Below, piece after piece: positions 33,066 through 40,449 of a stretch of 64,000 nt of DNA. How positions within the stretch are numbered: the stretch's first letter is position 1; the number at the start of each line of letters is the position of its first letter. Both the position numbers and the translations under genes were made by a program. The stretch comes from Affinirhizobium straminoryzae (GTDB taxonomy: Bacteria; Pseudomonadota; Alphaproteobacteria; Rhizobiales; Rhizobiaceae): the NCBI RefSeq assembly GCF_007004135.1, contig NZ_VJMG01000078.1, positions 1 through 64,000 of the forward strand. Reading direction: 5' to 3'. The notes beneath the pieces were generated by a model. It was not told the DNA's origin. It saw only the letters and a program-made list of their open reading frames with translations, and did not search any database.

Positions 33066-34295
33066 ATGACTGACCCCCGAATTGCCACGCCCGCCCCCGC
33101 GCCGCGCATCAGGCCGCACCTGATTACATCCGATCAGGAAGCGCTTGATGTCGCACAGGCCTTTGCGGATCGGTTGCGAACAGATGCTTCGACCCGTGAT
33201 GCTGAGCGCCGTCTGCCCTGGCAGGAGCTGGATGAATTCGTCGCGACCGGCCTCTGGGGTATCACCGTCCCGAAGGCTTATGGAGGCGCTGGCGTATCTT
33301 CGGTCACGCTGGCGCGGGTCACCGCCATCATCGCCGCGGCAGACGGATCACTCTCGCAAATTCCGCAGAACCATTATTATTCGCTGGAGGTCCTGCGCGT
33401 TGGCGGCAGCGAGGCGCAAAAGCGATTTTTCTACGACCGCGTTCTTGCCGGCGAGCGCACCGGCAATGCCTTGGCGGAAACAGGCCACAAGGATTTCAAG
33501 CGGCGCACCCATTTGTCCCGTCAGGACGGACAATGGCGCGTCAGCGGCACCAAATATTACTGCACCGGTGCCATCTATGCCCACTGGATTCCAACGCTGG
33601 TATCGGCGGAAGAAGAGGGCGGCGTCAGAACCTATATCGTCTTCGTTCCACGCAATGCGGCGGGCGTGACCATTCTGGACGATTGGGATGGCTTCGGCCA
33701 GCGCGTCACCGGCAGCGGCACGGTGCGCTTCGAGGATGTCGCGGTGGAGCCGGAATGGATCGTGCCCTTTCAGTCCTCCTTCGAAACCGCAACCACCATC
33801 GGGCCGGTGGCGCAGATCATCCATGCGGCGATCGATCTCGGCATTGGCGAAGGTGCCTATCGGGATACGCTTGAATTCGTGCGCCAGCGCTCAAGACCCT
33901 GGATCGACGCCAAGGTGGAAACCGCTGCCGAAGACCCATTGACGCTGAGCGAGATCGGACAGGTACGGGTCAGGCTGCGTGCCGCCGATGCCTTGCTGCG
34001 CAAGGCGGGGCGTCTGGTGGACGAGGCGATTGGCAACCCCACGCAGGACACGGTCGCGGCAGCCTCGATTGCTGTTGCGGAAGCCAAGATCCTCTCGACG
34101 AAAGCCGGGTTGCTGGCCGCCAACAAGCTGTTTGAGCTATCCGGCACATCGTCAACGATGGCGCAAGACAATTACGATCGGCATTGGCGAAACGTGCGAA
34201 CACACACGCTGCATGATCCCGTTCGCTGGAAGTATCAGGCCATTGGCCAGTACTATCTGAATGGTCGCCGTCCGCCACGCCACGGCGCGATCTGA
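33066..34295 (+). CDS. SfnB/DszC-like flavin-dependent monooxygenase, copy 2
   Basis: The 409-residue paralogue of the gene just upstream shares the frame of motifs (LPWQELDEFVATGLWGITVP, SLSQIPQNHYYSLEVL, KYYCTGAIYAHWIPTLV, DDWDGFGQRVTGSGTV, RHWRNVRTHTLHDPVRWKY). The two differ in the region before the middle domain: this copy has AETGHKDFKRRTHL where copy 1 has PERKTKRVN. Divergence is large, so they are old paralogues and may act on different substrates or steps. The spacing of 3 bp indicates one operon. Confidence 0.8.
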   Translation: MTDPRIATPAPAPRIRPHLITSDQEALDVAQAFADRLRTDASTRDAERRLPWQELDEFVATGLWGITVPKAYGGAGVSSVTLARVTAIIAAADGSLSQIPQNHYYSLEVLRVGGSEAQKRFFYDRVLAGERTGNALAETGHKDFKRRTHLSRQDGQWRVSGTKYYCTGAIYAHWIPTLVSAEEEGGVRTYIVFVPRNAAGVTILDDWDGFGQRVTGSGTVRFEDVAVEPEWIVPFQSSFETATTIGPVAQIIHAAIDLGIGEGAYRDTLEFVRQRSRPWIDAKVETAAEDPLTLSEIGQVRVRLRAADALLRKAGRLVDEAIGNPTQDTVAAASIAVAEAKILSTKAGLLAANKLFELSGTSSTMAQDNYDRHWRNVRTHTLHDPVRWKYQAIGQYYLNGRRPPRHGAI

Positions 34296-34332
34296 CGACA
34301 TCCCTGTTTCTGGCCAAACTTCTGGAATCACC

Positions 34333-35688
34333 ATGTCCTCGCGCAAACAGATTTTGCTCAATGCCTTCAGCATGAACTGCGTCGGCCATATCAACCATGG
34401 CCTGTGGACGCATCCGCGCGATCGCTCGCATGAATACAAGCGGCTGTCCTATTGGACGGATCTGGCAAAGACGCTGGAGCGCGGCCTGTTCGATGGCATT
34501 TTCCTCGCCGACATCGTCGGCGTCTACGACATCTACCAGTCTTCGGTGGATCTGACGCTGAAGGAGTCGATCCAGCTTCCGGTCAATGATCCGATCCTGC
34601 TGGTCTCGGCCATGGCGGCGGCCACGCAGCATCTCGGTTTCGGCGTCACCGTCAATACCAGCGTGGAAGCGCCCTACACGTTTGCGCGGCGTATTTCGAC
34701 GCTTGACCATCTGACCGAAGGCAGGATCGGCTGGAACATCGTCACTGGCTATCTCGACAGTGCGGCCCGTGCGCTGGGCCAGACAAGCATGAACGAGCAC
34801 GACACTCGCTACGACTGCGCCGACGATTATCTCGATGTGCTCTACAAGCTCTGGGAGGGCAGCTGGGCGGATGATGCCGTTGTTGTGGACAAGGCCCGCC
34901 GCGTCTTTACGGAACCGGGGCGCGTGCGGAAAATCCATCACAACGGCCCCTATTATCAAAGCGATGGCTATCATCTGACGGAGCCCTCGGCGCAGCGCAC
35001 GCCGGTGCTCTATCAGGCAGGCACGTCGGGGCGTGGTCGCCGTTTTGCGGGTCGACATGCCGAATGCATTTTCATCAATGCAACCGATAAGGCATCCGCG
35101 GCCAGAACATCGCGCACCTTGCGGGAAGAGGCGGTTGCGGCGGGCCGACGGCCTGAAGACATCAAGATCTTCGTGGGCATGACTGTTGTGCCGGGGCGCA
35201 CCGCATCCGAAGCGGAGGCCAAGCTGGCGGAATATCTGGATCATGCCAATCCGGAGGCGGGGCTTGCCCATTTTGCCGCAGGCAGCGGTATCGATTTCTC
35301 GCGCTTCGAACTTGATGAGACAATTGAATACGCGACAGGCAACGCCATTCAGTCCGTCACGCAACTGGCGCGGCAGAAGGGCTGGACAAAGCGGCAGCTT
35401 CTGAAGGAACTGGCGATCGGCGGACGCTATCCGGTCGTCGTCGGAGATGGCGCAAAGGTGGCGGAGGAACTGATGTCCTGGATCGACGAAGGCGAAATCG
35501 ACGGCTTCAATCTGGCCCGCACCGTGGTGCCGGAAAGCTATGTCGATTTCATCGATATCGTGGTGCCTGAGCTACAGGCACGCGGTGCCTATAAGACTGC
35601 CTACAGCGATGGCACGCTTCGCAAGCGTTTGTTCGGTGCAGGCGACAGGCTGCCAGGCAACCATTACGGTAGCCAATTTCGTCAGTAG
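34333..35688 (+). CDS. NtaA/SnaA/DszA-family flavin-dependent monooxygenase
   Basis: The 451-residue luciferase-like enzyme has the family pattern ILLNAFSMNCVGHINHGLW, LAKTLERGLFDGIFLADIVG, TVNTSVEAPYTFARRISTLDHLTEGRIGWNIVTGY (fragments), the DDYLDVLYKLWEGSW helix, and PVLYQAGTSGRGRRFAGRHAECIF. Members act on nitrilotriacetate, pristinamycin or, as DszA, on dibenzothiophene sulfone, always with FMNH2 from a separate reductase. The ATG at 34333 is chosen because homology begins at MSSRKQ; the frame is open further upstream. Together with the SfnB/DszC-like genes it makes a sulfone-to-sulfinate oxidation route plausible. Confidence 0.83.
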   Translation: MSSRKQILLNAFSMNCVGHINHGLWTHPRDRSHEYKRLSYWTDLAKTLERGLFDGIFLADIVGVYDIYQSSVDLTLKESIQLPVNDPILLVSAMAAATQHLGFGVTVNTSVEAPYTFARRISTLDHLTEGRIGWNIVTGYLDSAARALGQTSMNEHDTRYDCADDYLDVLYKLWEGSWADDAVVVDKARRVFTEPGRVRKIHHNGPYYQSDGYHLTEPSAQRTPVLYQAGTSGRGRRFAGRHAECIFINATDKASAARTSRTLREEAVAAGRRPEDIKIFVGMTVVPGRTASEAEAKLAEYLDHANPEAGLAHFAAGSGIDFSRFELDETIEYATGNAIQSVTQLARQKGWTKRQLLKELAIGGRYPVVVGDGAKVAEELMSWIDEGEIDGFNLARTVVPESYVDFIDIVVPELQARGAYKTAYSDGTLRKRLFGAGDRLPGNHYGSQFRQ

Positions 35689-35825
35689 TCACGCCATTGT
35701 GCCTCACCAAACCGGCCGTTGATGCAGATCGCCGACGACCTCCTGTGTCCGAGACGATGCAAGGCCGTTCTGCCCCCCCCGGTGCGGGCCGCCTTGCAAG
35801 GTTGATGCGAGGATCGGAAGTCGTG

Positions 35826-36236
35826 GTGCAAACACTAGGAGTTGGAGAACTGCATAATTGGCTCCAAACGGAGCGGGCAAAGCTGTCGCGCAGTTCTCCT
35901 GACTCTGAGCCGATCGACTACATGTTGAAGCGCTGGAACGGCCTCACTTCCTTCCTCGAAGACGGCCGGATTTGCCTGACGAACAATGCCGCCGAGCGAG
36001 CCCTTCGGGACTTTGCGCTCGGACGGAAGTTATAGCTCTTCGCCGGATCGGATCGCTGTGCTGATCGTGCCGCCTTCATGGCGAGACTGATCATGAGCGC
36101 CAAGCTCAATGACATCGACCCGAAGGTCTGGCTCGCCGACGTTCTCGCCAACATTGCCGAAACGCCGATCACAAGACTCACGCAATTCCTGCAATGGAAC
36201 TGGACACCCAAGACGCCGAGTGCTCAGGCGGCCTGA
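35826..36236 (+). pseudogene. IS66-family transposase (TnpC) C-terminal remnant with in-frame stop
   Basis: The frame gives LGVGELHNWLQTERAKLSRS, IDYMLKRWNGLTSFLEDG and the IS66 hallmark CLTNNAAERALRDFALGRK. It is then stopped by TAG (36033-36035) and continues in the same frame as LFAGSDRCADRAAFMARLI to WTPKTPSAQAA and TGA at 36234. The TAG stands where active copies have Trp, so a single substitution is likely. The N-terminal two thirds, TnpA/TnpB and the terminal repeats are missing. What precedes it (35689-35825) I do not recognise. Confidence 0.75.
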
Positions 36237-36270
36237 CCTGCGGCCGTCGCCGGATGCTTACGCTATTCCG

Positions 36271-36486
36271 TCAGTTCGTCCGTCCATATATGCGATCAAG
36301 AACCTTGGCGCTGCTGATAAAGTGCTCGCAATCGGGATCATAGGAGGGATCTTGCGCCAGTTGCCTTACCCAGGCGGCGGCAGCCAATCCGCCCCAGTTA
36401 TCCTGCGGTTCTGCAAGACAGTCGCGCGCAGTGCCTTGGAACCGCTGCGCCTTCAGCGTGTAGAAGGATCCGTCGACATTCTCCAT
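36271..36486 (-). CDS. Small hypothetical protein, possibly truncated by the IS element
   Basis: A 71-residue frame reads from ATG 36486 (six bases from the IS end at 36493) to 36271. The product is acidic with several aromatic residues (FYTLKAQRF, DNWGGLAAAAWVRQLAQ, SSAKVLDRIYG), unlike a random shadow in this GC-rich sequence. I do not recognise a family. The frame is open into the IS end, so it may be the 3' part of a gene cut by the insertion. No good ribosome-binding site precedes the ATG. Confidence 0.35.
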   Translation of the reverse strand: MENVDGSFYTLKAQRFQGTARDCLAEPQDNWGGLAAAAWVRQLAQDPSYDPDCEHFISSAKVLDRIYGRTN

Positions 36487-36554
36487 GGACGCTGACCTGC
36501 CACGGAGAATTTCCTCCAGAATGGATTAGAGTCCGGCCCATTGAGGACGGACGA

Positions 36555-36821
36555 ATGAAGAAGCAGAGATTTACAGAAGAGCAGATTATTGCAGTGCTGA
36601 AGGAGCAAGAAGCGGGGGCGAAAGCCGCCGACCTTTGCCGCAAGTACGGGATTTCTGAGGCGACATTTTACAACTGGAAGGCCAAATACGGCGGCATGGA
36701 TGTCTCCGATGCAAAGCGGCTGAAGGCGCTTGAAGAAGAGAACGCGAAGCTGAAGAAGTTGCTCGCTGAGCAGATGCTGGATGTGGCGGCACTCCGTGAG
36801 CTTCTCTCAAAAAAATGGTAG
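36555..36821 (+). CDS. IS3-family transposase OrfA
   Basis: The 88-residue protein has an N-terminal helix-turn-helix (FTEEQIIAVLKEQEAGAKAADLCRKYGISEATFYNWKAKYGG in pieces) and a leucine-zipper-like helix (RLKALEEENAKLKKLLAEQMLD). It binds the IS ends and regulates transposition. Near its end the run CTCAAAAAAATGG is a candidate slippery sequence for -1 programmed frameshifting into OrfB, which begins in the overlapping frame at 36815. Confidence 0.88.
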   Translation: MKKQRFTEEQIIAVLKEQEAGAKAADLCRKYGISEATFYNWKAKYGGMDVSDAKRLKALEEENAKLKKLLAEQMLDVAALRELLSKKW

Positions 36822-37744
36822 GGCCTGCCGCCAAGCGTGACGCCGTCGCGCATCTGAGGGCCTTGATGGGCCTCTCGGAGCGTCGGGCCTGTCAGATCAT
36901 TTCCGCCGACCGTAAGATGATCCGCTATCGGTCCTGCCGATCGCCGGAGGTCGAGTTGCGAATGAAGCTGCGCGAACTCGCCAACCAGCGACGGCGTTTC
37001 GGATACCGACGGCTGTTCATCGTGCTCAGACGGGAGGGAGAACGATCCGGCGTCAACCGCATCTACCGACTCTATCGCGAGGAAGGGCTATCCGTTCGCA
37101 AACGCAAAGCGCGACGACGTGCCGTCGGCACGCGTGCGCCGATCCTCGTCGAGGCGAAGGCCAATGCTCGCTGGTCGCTGGATTTCGTCCATGATCAGCT
37201 CGCCTGCGGCAGACGCTTTCGGGTGCTCAATGTCGTTGATGATGTCACGCGCGAATGCCTGGCAGCGATCCCGGACACGTCGATCTCCGGCCGTCGGGTT
37301 GCTCGCGAACTGACGACACTGGTCGAACGGCGCGGCAAACCCAGCATGATCGTCTCCGACAATGGCACCGCGTTCACGTCGAATGCGATCCTGACCTGGT
37401 CCAAAGACCACAAGGTCGAATGGCACTACATCGCGCCGGGCAAGCCTATGCAGAACGGCTATGTCGAGAGTTTCAACGGCCGCATGCGCGATGAATTGCT
37501 CAACGAAAGCCTGTTCTTCGGTCTTGATCATGCCAGCAGCGCCATTGCCGAATGGGCGAAGGACTACAACACCTTTCGTCCGCACTCGTCGCTCGGATAC
37601 CAGACCCCGGCTGCCTATCCCGGAACCATCGCCGCAACCGGTTCCAACACTGCACAATGTGAAAGCTACGCGTTTCCACCGGTTGCTCCCACCGCGCCAC
37701 TTGGCGTATCAAAAACCGCCGAGGCTCTAGTCGCTGCCGGATGA
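36815..37744 (+). CDS. IS3-family transposase OrfB (DDE integrase domain)
   Basis: The 309-residue protein contains an HTH_21-like N-terminal part (FGYRRLFIVLRREG) and an rve/DDE catalytic core, with the first Asp in WSLDFVHDQL, the second in IVSDNGTAFTS and the Glu in YVESFNGRMRDELLNE. All three catalytic residues are present and the frame is intact, so the element may still transpose. It overlaps orfA by 7 bp in the -1 frame; the active OrfAB fusion would come from frameshifting at the A-run around 36808-36814. Confidence 0.87.
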   Translation: MVGPAAKRDAVAHLRALMGLSERRACQIISADRKMIRYRSCRSPEVELRMKLRELANQRRRFGYRRLFIVLRREGERSGVNRIYRLYREEGLSVRKRKARRRAVGTRAPILVEAKANARWSLDFVHDQLACGRRFRVLNVVDDVTRECLAAIPDTSISGRRVARELTTLVERRGKPSMIVSDNGTAFTSNAILTWSKDHKVEWHYIAPGKPMQNGYVESFNGRMRDELLNESLFFGLDHASSAIAEWAKDYNTFRPHSSLGYQTPAAYPGTIAATGSNTAQCESYAFPPVAPTAPLGVSKTAEALVAAG

Positions 37745-37760
37745 ACGTTCAGTGGCCAGG

Positions 37761-39215
37761 TCACTCGATCTCTTTATGAATTCCCAGTTTCTTCAGCTGA
37801 GCATTTAGCCGTTTCGACGCCGCATCTGCAGGGCGCTTGACCTCATTTTTCCCATGGTGAAACGCCCACGGGAATATCCAACCGTCTTTCGGGAACGACT
37901 GGACGTACTCAATGAACCCCGCATCCACGATCGCTTGGTGGATGGCAATAATCCGTCGGCTAGAATTGTTCTTGATCCGACGAGCGACTGGAATGCCTTG
38001 GGCGTTTATCAAGTCTGTCGTAAGGTCCATCACCCAAATGCCGCCTTCGACTTTGTAGATATCCTTTTTCTGAAGCCAGATGAGTTCGCCAATACGAGCT
38101 CCCGTAACGGTTCCCAGAAGCGGCAGCCATTTACTGTCCCCGCGGCTTTCCTTCGCCGTCTGTTCGAACCACTTGTTGAGCTCCGGAACTTCAATTGGCA
38201 GCCGTTCGGTCGAGGCGCGCGCCTCATGAGAGATTCGAATGCTGACGTTGGCCAGCGGCGACGGAAAGCCATGATGGGCGCACATGTCGTGAAAAATCAT
38301 GTTCAACGGCGAGAGGTAATTTGACTCGATAGTCTTTCCCGTCAGTGTTTTCTCACGCTTCCTTGGGGCTAGGCTCCGGTTGTGTGCCGCCGCCTCGAAT
38401 TGTGTCATACCCTTGAACTCAGGTTTCATGCTGAATTTTGCGGGAACGTGCGCCAGAAGGTTCGCGAACTCCTGAAACTCAAGATAGCGATATCTGTTGA
38501 TTGGTTTGTAACCAGCAAAGGAAATGAAATCCTTTACCCGGTTGTAGTCGGTGTCGACTTTCTTCTGGTCGAGACCGAGTCCGGACCGCACCTTGAACCA
38601 ATGCTCAAGTGCTTCTGACAGCAGCGGACCTGGATGGCCGCCATCAAGCATGATTTCGACAGACTGGTTGAGACTTGCCATTTTCCTGGCGCGCGCCTCC
38701 AACTGATTTTGCACACTCTCGGGAGTGCCCGTTGCACTCGCCCTCCCACCTTGAAGCGTCTGGAGGACTGAGGTCTGCGTATCAATGAATGACGAGTAGA
38801 CGGCGTTAACTTCGCGCTTGAAGGTATTCTCGCGCTCATGTGATTCCGCTCTTAGTCTGAGACACTGATTTTCGAGTTCGATCGCATGAAGGCGGTCTTG
38901 CTCTTCCATGACTTGGTCGGTGACGTCGGCCACCTCTTTCATCGTCCTCATGAGATAATCTACCTCGGCCTGCAGTTCGGCGATGATGATGTCTCTCGGG
39001 TCTTGTTTTTGGACCATCGTTTTTCCCTCTGTTCCGAGGGTATGAGCAAATAGCCGGTCAAGGCGGGCGGCTAAGAGCCGGCAGATTGTCGCAGCCTGTC
39101 GATTAGACACCCTGCCGAGATTTAGACGGATTGGAGACCTACCAAGGATAGGTACGAGATCATGCGGGATTCGGCGTTGAAATCTAAAGCCGTTGCCGTG
39201 ACGTGTATGATACAT
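37761..39215 (-). pseudogene. Tyrosine recombinase/phage integrase, truncated at its 3' end by the IS3 element
   Basis: The frame starts at MYHTRHGNGFRFQRRIPHDLV (ATG 39215), the usual N-terminus of DUF6538-type integrases, has a long coiled-coil-like insertion (about residues 65-160) and reaches the catalytic domain with the first Arg in TGARIGELIWLQ and a basic NNSSRRIIAIH strand. It then ends at GIHKEIE. The TGA stop is the first three bases of the IS inverted repeat, and the HxxR, His/Trp and Tyr nucleophile motifs that should follow are missing. The protein cannot be catalytically active. Its base composition is visibly more AT-rich than the genes on either side. The gene starts 79 bp from tRNA-Ser and reads away from it. 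Confidence 0.85.
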
Positions 39216-39293
39216 GAAAAGCCCGGGTACATAGATGGGTACGGACCCAAACCGGGGCTTTTGAAAATCGCATGAAATCAATGGCGCGAATTT

Positions 39294-39383
39294 TGGCGGA
39301 GAGGGTGGGATTCGAACCCACGATACGGTTGCCCGTATGCCGCATTTCGAGTGCGGTGCTTTCGACCACTCAGCCACCTCTCC
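39294..39383 (-). tRNA. tRNA-Ser (anticodon CGA)
   Basis: The minus strand folds as a 90-nt class II tRNA: acceptor GGAGAGG with CCTCTCC, D-arm with GAGTGG, anticodon stem CCGCA/TGCGG around loop CTCGAAA (anticodon CGA), long variable arm ATACGGGCAACCGTAT, T-arm GTGGG-TTCGAAT-CCCAC, discriminator G and encoded CCA (39294-39296). It reads UCG codons. The 3' end faces the truncated integrase, the classic layout of an integration site. Confidence 0.97.
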
Positions 39384-39480
39384 GGTCAATCTGGTCGGCA
39401 CCTTGGCGGTGCGGTGCGCTACATAGCGATGAACGGGGCGGGTGGCAAGGGAGAAATCGCAGTCTTTCCAGTCTTTTTCC

Positions 39481-39509
39481 TTGACAGGTCAAGGGGGCTG
39501 AATTAATCC
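39481..39509 (+). promoter_or_regulatory. Candidate sigma-70-type promoter for rplU-rpmA
   Basis: TTGACA (39481-39486) is a perfect -35 box. TAATCC at 39504-39509, 17 bp downstream, is a tolerable -10 box. The leader of about 180 nt to rplU is long, as is common for ribosomal protein operons, and contains a short inverted repeat (TCCGGTTTCACCGGCAGACCGG, around 39567-39588, in pieces). Confidence 0.5.
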
Positions 39510-39692
39510 CCACGCATTCCGGTATGGGGTATTCCGTCCGGAGCCTTGTCCGGGCTCGCTTCAGGGTCCGGTTTCACCGGCAGACCGGTTCAAAAGAGTT
39601 CTTCTTTTGCAATCCTGCTCAAACGTGGACTGATAAAAAGACGGCCTTCCGTTTTGGCGGAAAGAGCCGGATCGAACATGAAAGGATAAAAA

Positions 39693-40004
39693 ATGTTCGC
39701 AGTCATCAAGACCGGCGGTAAGCAGTACCGCGTTGCGGCTGACGATGTCGTCACCATCGAGAAGCTCGACGTCGCCGCAGGCGAAGTCATCGAATTCAAC
39801 GAAGTCCTGGTTGTCGGCGAAGGCGCCGATGCCAAGATCGGCGCGCCCTTCGTGGCCGGCGCCGTCGTGAAGGCCGAAGTGGTCGAGCATAACCGTGGCA
39901 AGAAGGTTCTGTCCTTCAAGAAGCGTCGTCGCCAGAATTCCAAGCGGATTCGCGGCCATCGCCAGCATCACACGGTCGTTCGCATCACGGCGATCAGCGC
40001 CTGA
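39693..40004 (+). CDS. rplU: 50S ribosomal protein L21
   Basis: The 103-residue protein is full length with the L21 core MFAVIKTGGKQYRVA at the N-terminus and the basic RNA-binding stretch KKVLSFKKRRRQNSKRIRGHR with RQHHTVVRI. It binds domain II of 23S rRNA in the large subunit. AAAGGATAAAAA precedes the ATG. It forms an operon with rpmA 41 bp downstream, the standard order in proteobacteria. Confidence 0.98.
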   Translation: MFAVIKTGGKQYRVAADDVVTIEKLDVAAGEVIEFNEVLVVGEGADAKIGAPFVAGAVVKAEVVEHNRGKKVLSFKKRRRQNSKRIRGHRQHHTVVRITAISA

Positions 40005-40045
40005 TCGGTCCCCAGGATTTTCGAGAGATTTAAAGGAGAACTCCC

Positions 40046-40315
40046 ATGGCACATAAAAAAGCTGGCGGTTCCTCGCGCAACGGTCGCGATTCCAATTCCA
40101 AGCGCCTTGGCGTGAAGAAGTTCGGCGGCGAATCGGTCGTTGCCGGCAACATCATCGTGCGTCAGCGCGGCACGCAGTGGCATCCGGGCGCCAATGTCGG
40201 CCTCGGCAAGGACTACACCATTTTTGCGCTCACCGCCGGTAACGTCGACTACCGTACCAAGGCCAATGGCCGCGTGTACGTGTCTGTGATGCCGAAAGCG
40301 GAAGCCGCGGAATAA
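40046..40315 (+). CDS. rpmA: 50S ribosomal protein L27
   Basis: The 89-residue protein begins MAHKKAGGSSRNGRDSNSKR, the flexible N-terminal arm that reaches the peptidyl-transferase centre, followed by LGVKKFGGE and the IIVRQRGT and HPGANVG motifs. There is no cleavable N-terminal extension of the Firmicute type. AAAGGAGAA lies upstream. A terminator is encoded about 75 bp downstream. Confidence 0.98.
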   Translation: MAHKKAGGSSRNGRDSNSKRLGVKKFGGESVVAGNIIVRQRGTQWHPGANVGLGKDYTIFALTAGNVDYRTKANGRVYVSVMPKAEAAE

Positions 40316-40373
40316 AAGCCGGTAGCGCGTTAAAACAGCCGGCGTCTCATCGACCCGGCTGACACCCGCAAAA

Positions 40374-40449
40374 GGTTCAGTCCAGAAAACAGGGGAGATG
40401 GGGCGCCACCCACCTTCCCTTTTTCTTTGTCCAAAAGGAGGACTGAACC
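40374..40449 (+). promoter_or_regulatory. Inverted repeat enclosing a terminator and covering the ribosome-binding site of the next gene
   Basis: GGTTCAGTCC (40374-40383) is perfectly complementary to GGACTGAACC (40440-40449), which ends at the base before the ATG at 40450 and includes part of AAAGGAGG. The intrinsic terminator at 40391-40424 sits between the arms. In RNA the outer stem would close over the terminator and mask the ribosome-binding site of the GNAT gene. It may act as a translational or transcriptional switch; no ligand can be inferred. Confidence 0.55.
40391..40424 (+). terminator. Intrinsic terminator after rpmA
   Basis: AGGGGAGATGGG (40391-40402) pairs with CCCACCTTCCCT (40409-40420) with one G-U pair and one A-C mismatch around a six-base loop, directly followed by a T-run (40420-40424). 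It should end most rplU-rpmA transcripts. Confidence 0.7.

Larger units (their letters stand above)
36493..37763 (+). mobile_element. IS3-family insertion sequence (IS407-like ends), 1,271 bp
   Basis: The left end TGACCTGCCACGGAG (from 36493) and the reverse complement of the right end, TGACCTGGCCACTGAAC (from 37763), are imperfect inverted repeats that can be followed for about 40 bp (further matches GAATTTC/GAACGTTC and TTAGAG/CTAGAG). Between them lie orfA and orfB in the usual overlapping arrangement. I see no direct repeat in the flanks (ends with ACGC on the left, begins with CTCG on the right), so one side has probably been rearranged or deleted after insertion. Confidence 0.8.

Noticed and set aside
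39216..39401. N-terminal extension of the integrase frame (EVAEWSKAP-type sequence)
   Set aside because: It is the translation of the tRNA-Ser gene, a well-known artefact; the integrase starts at 39215.
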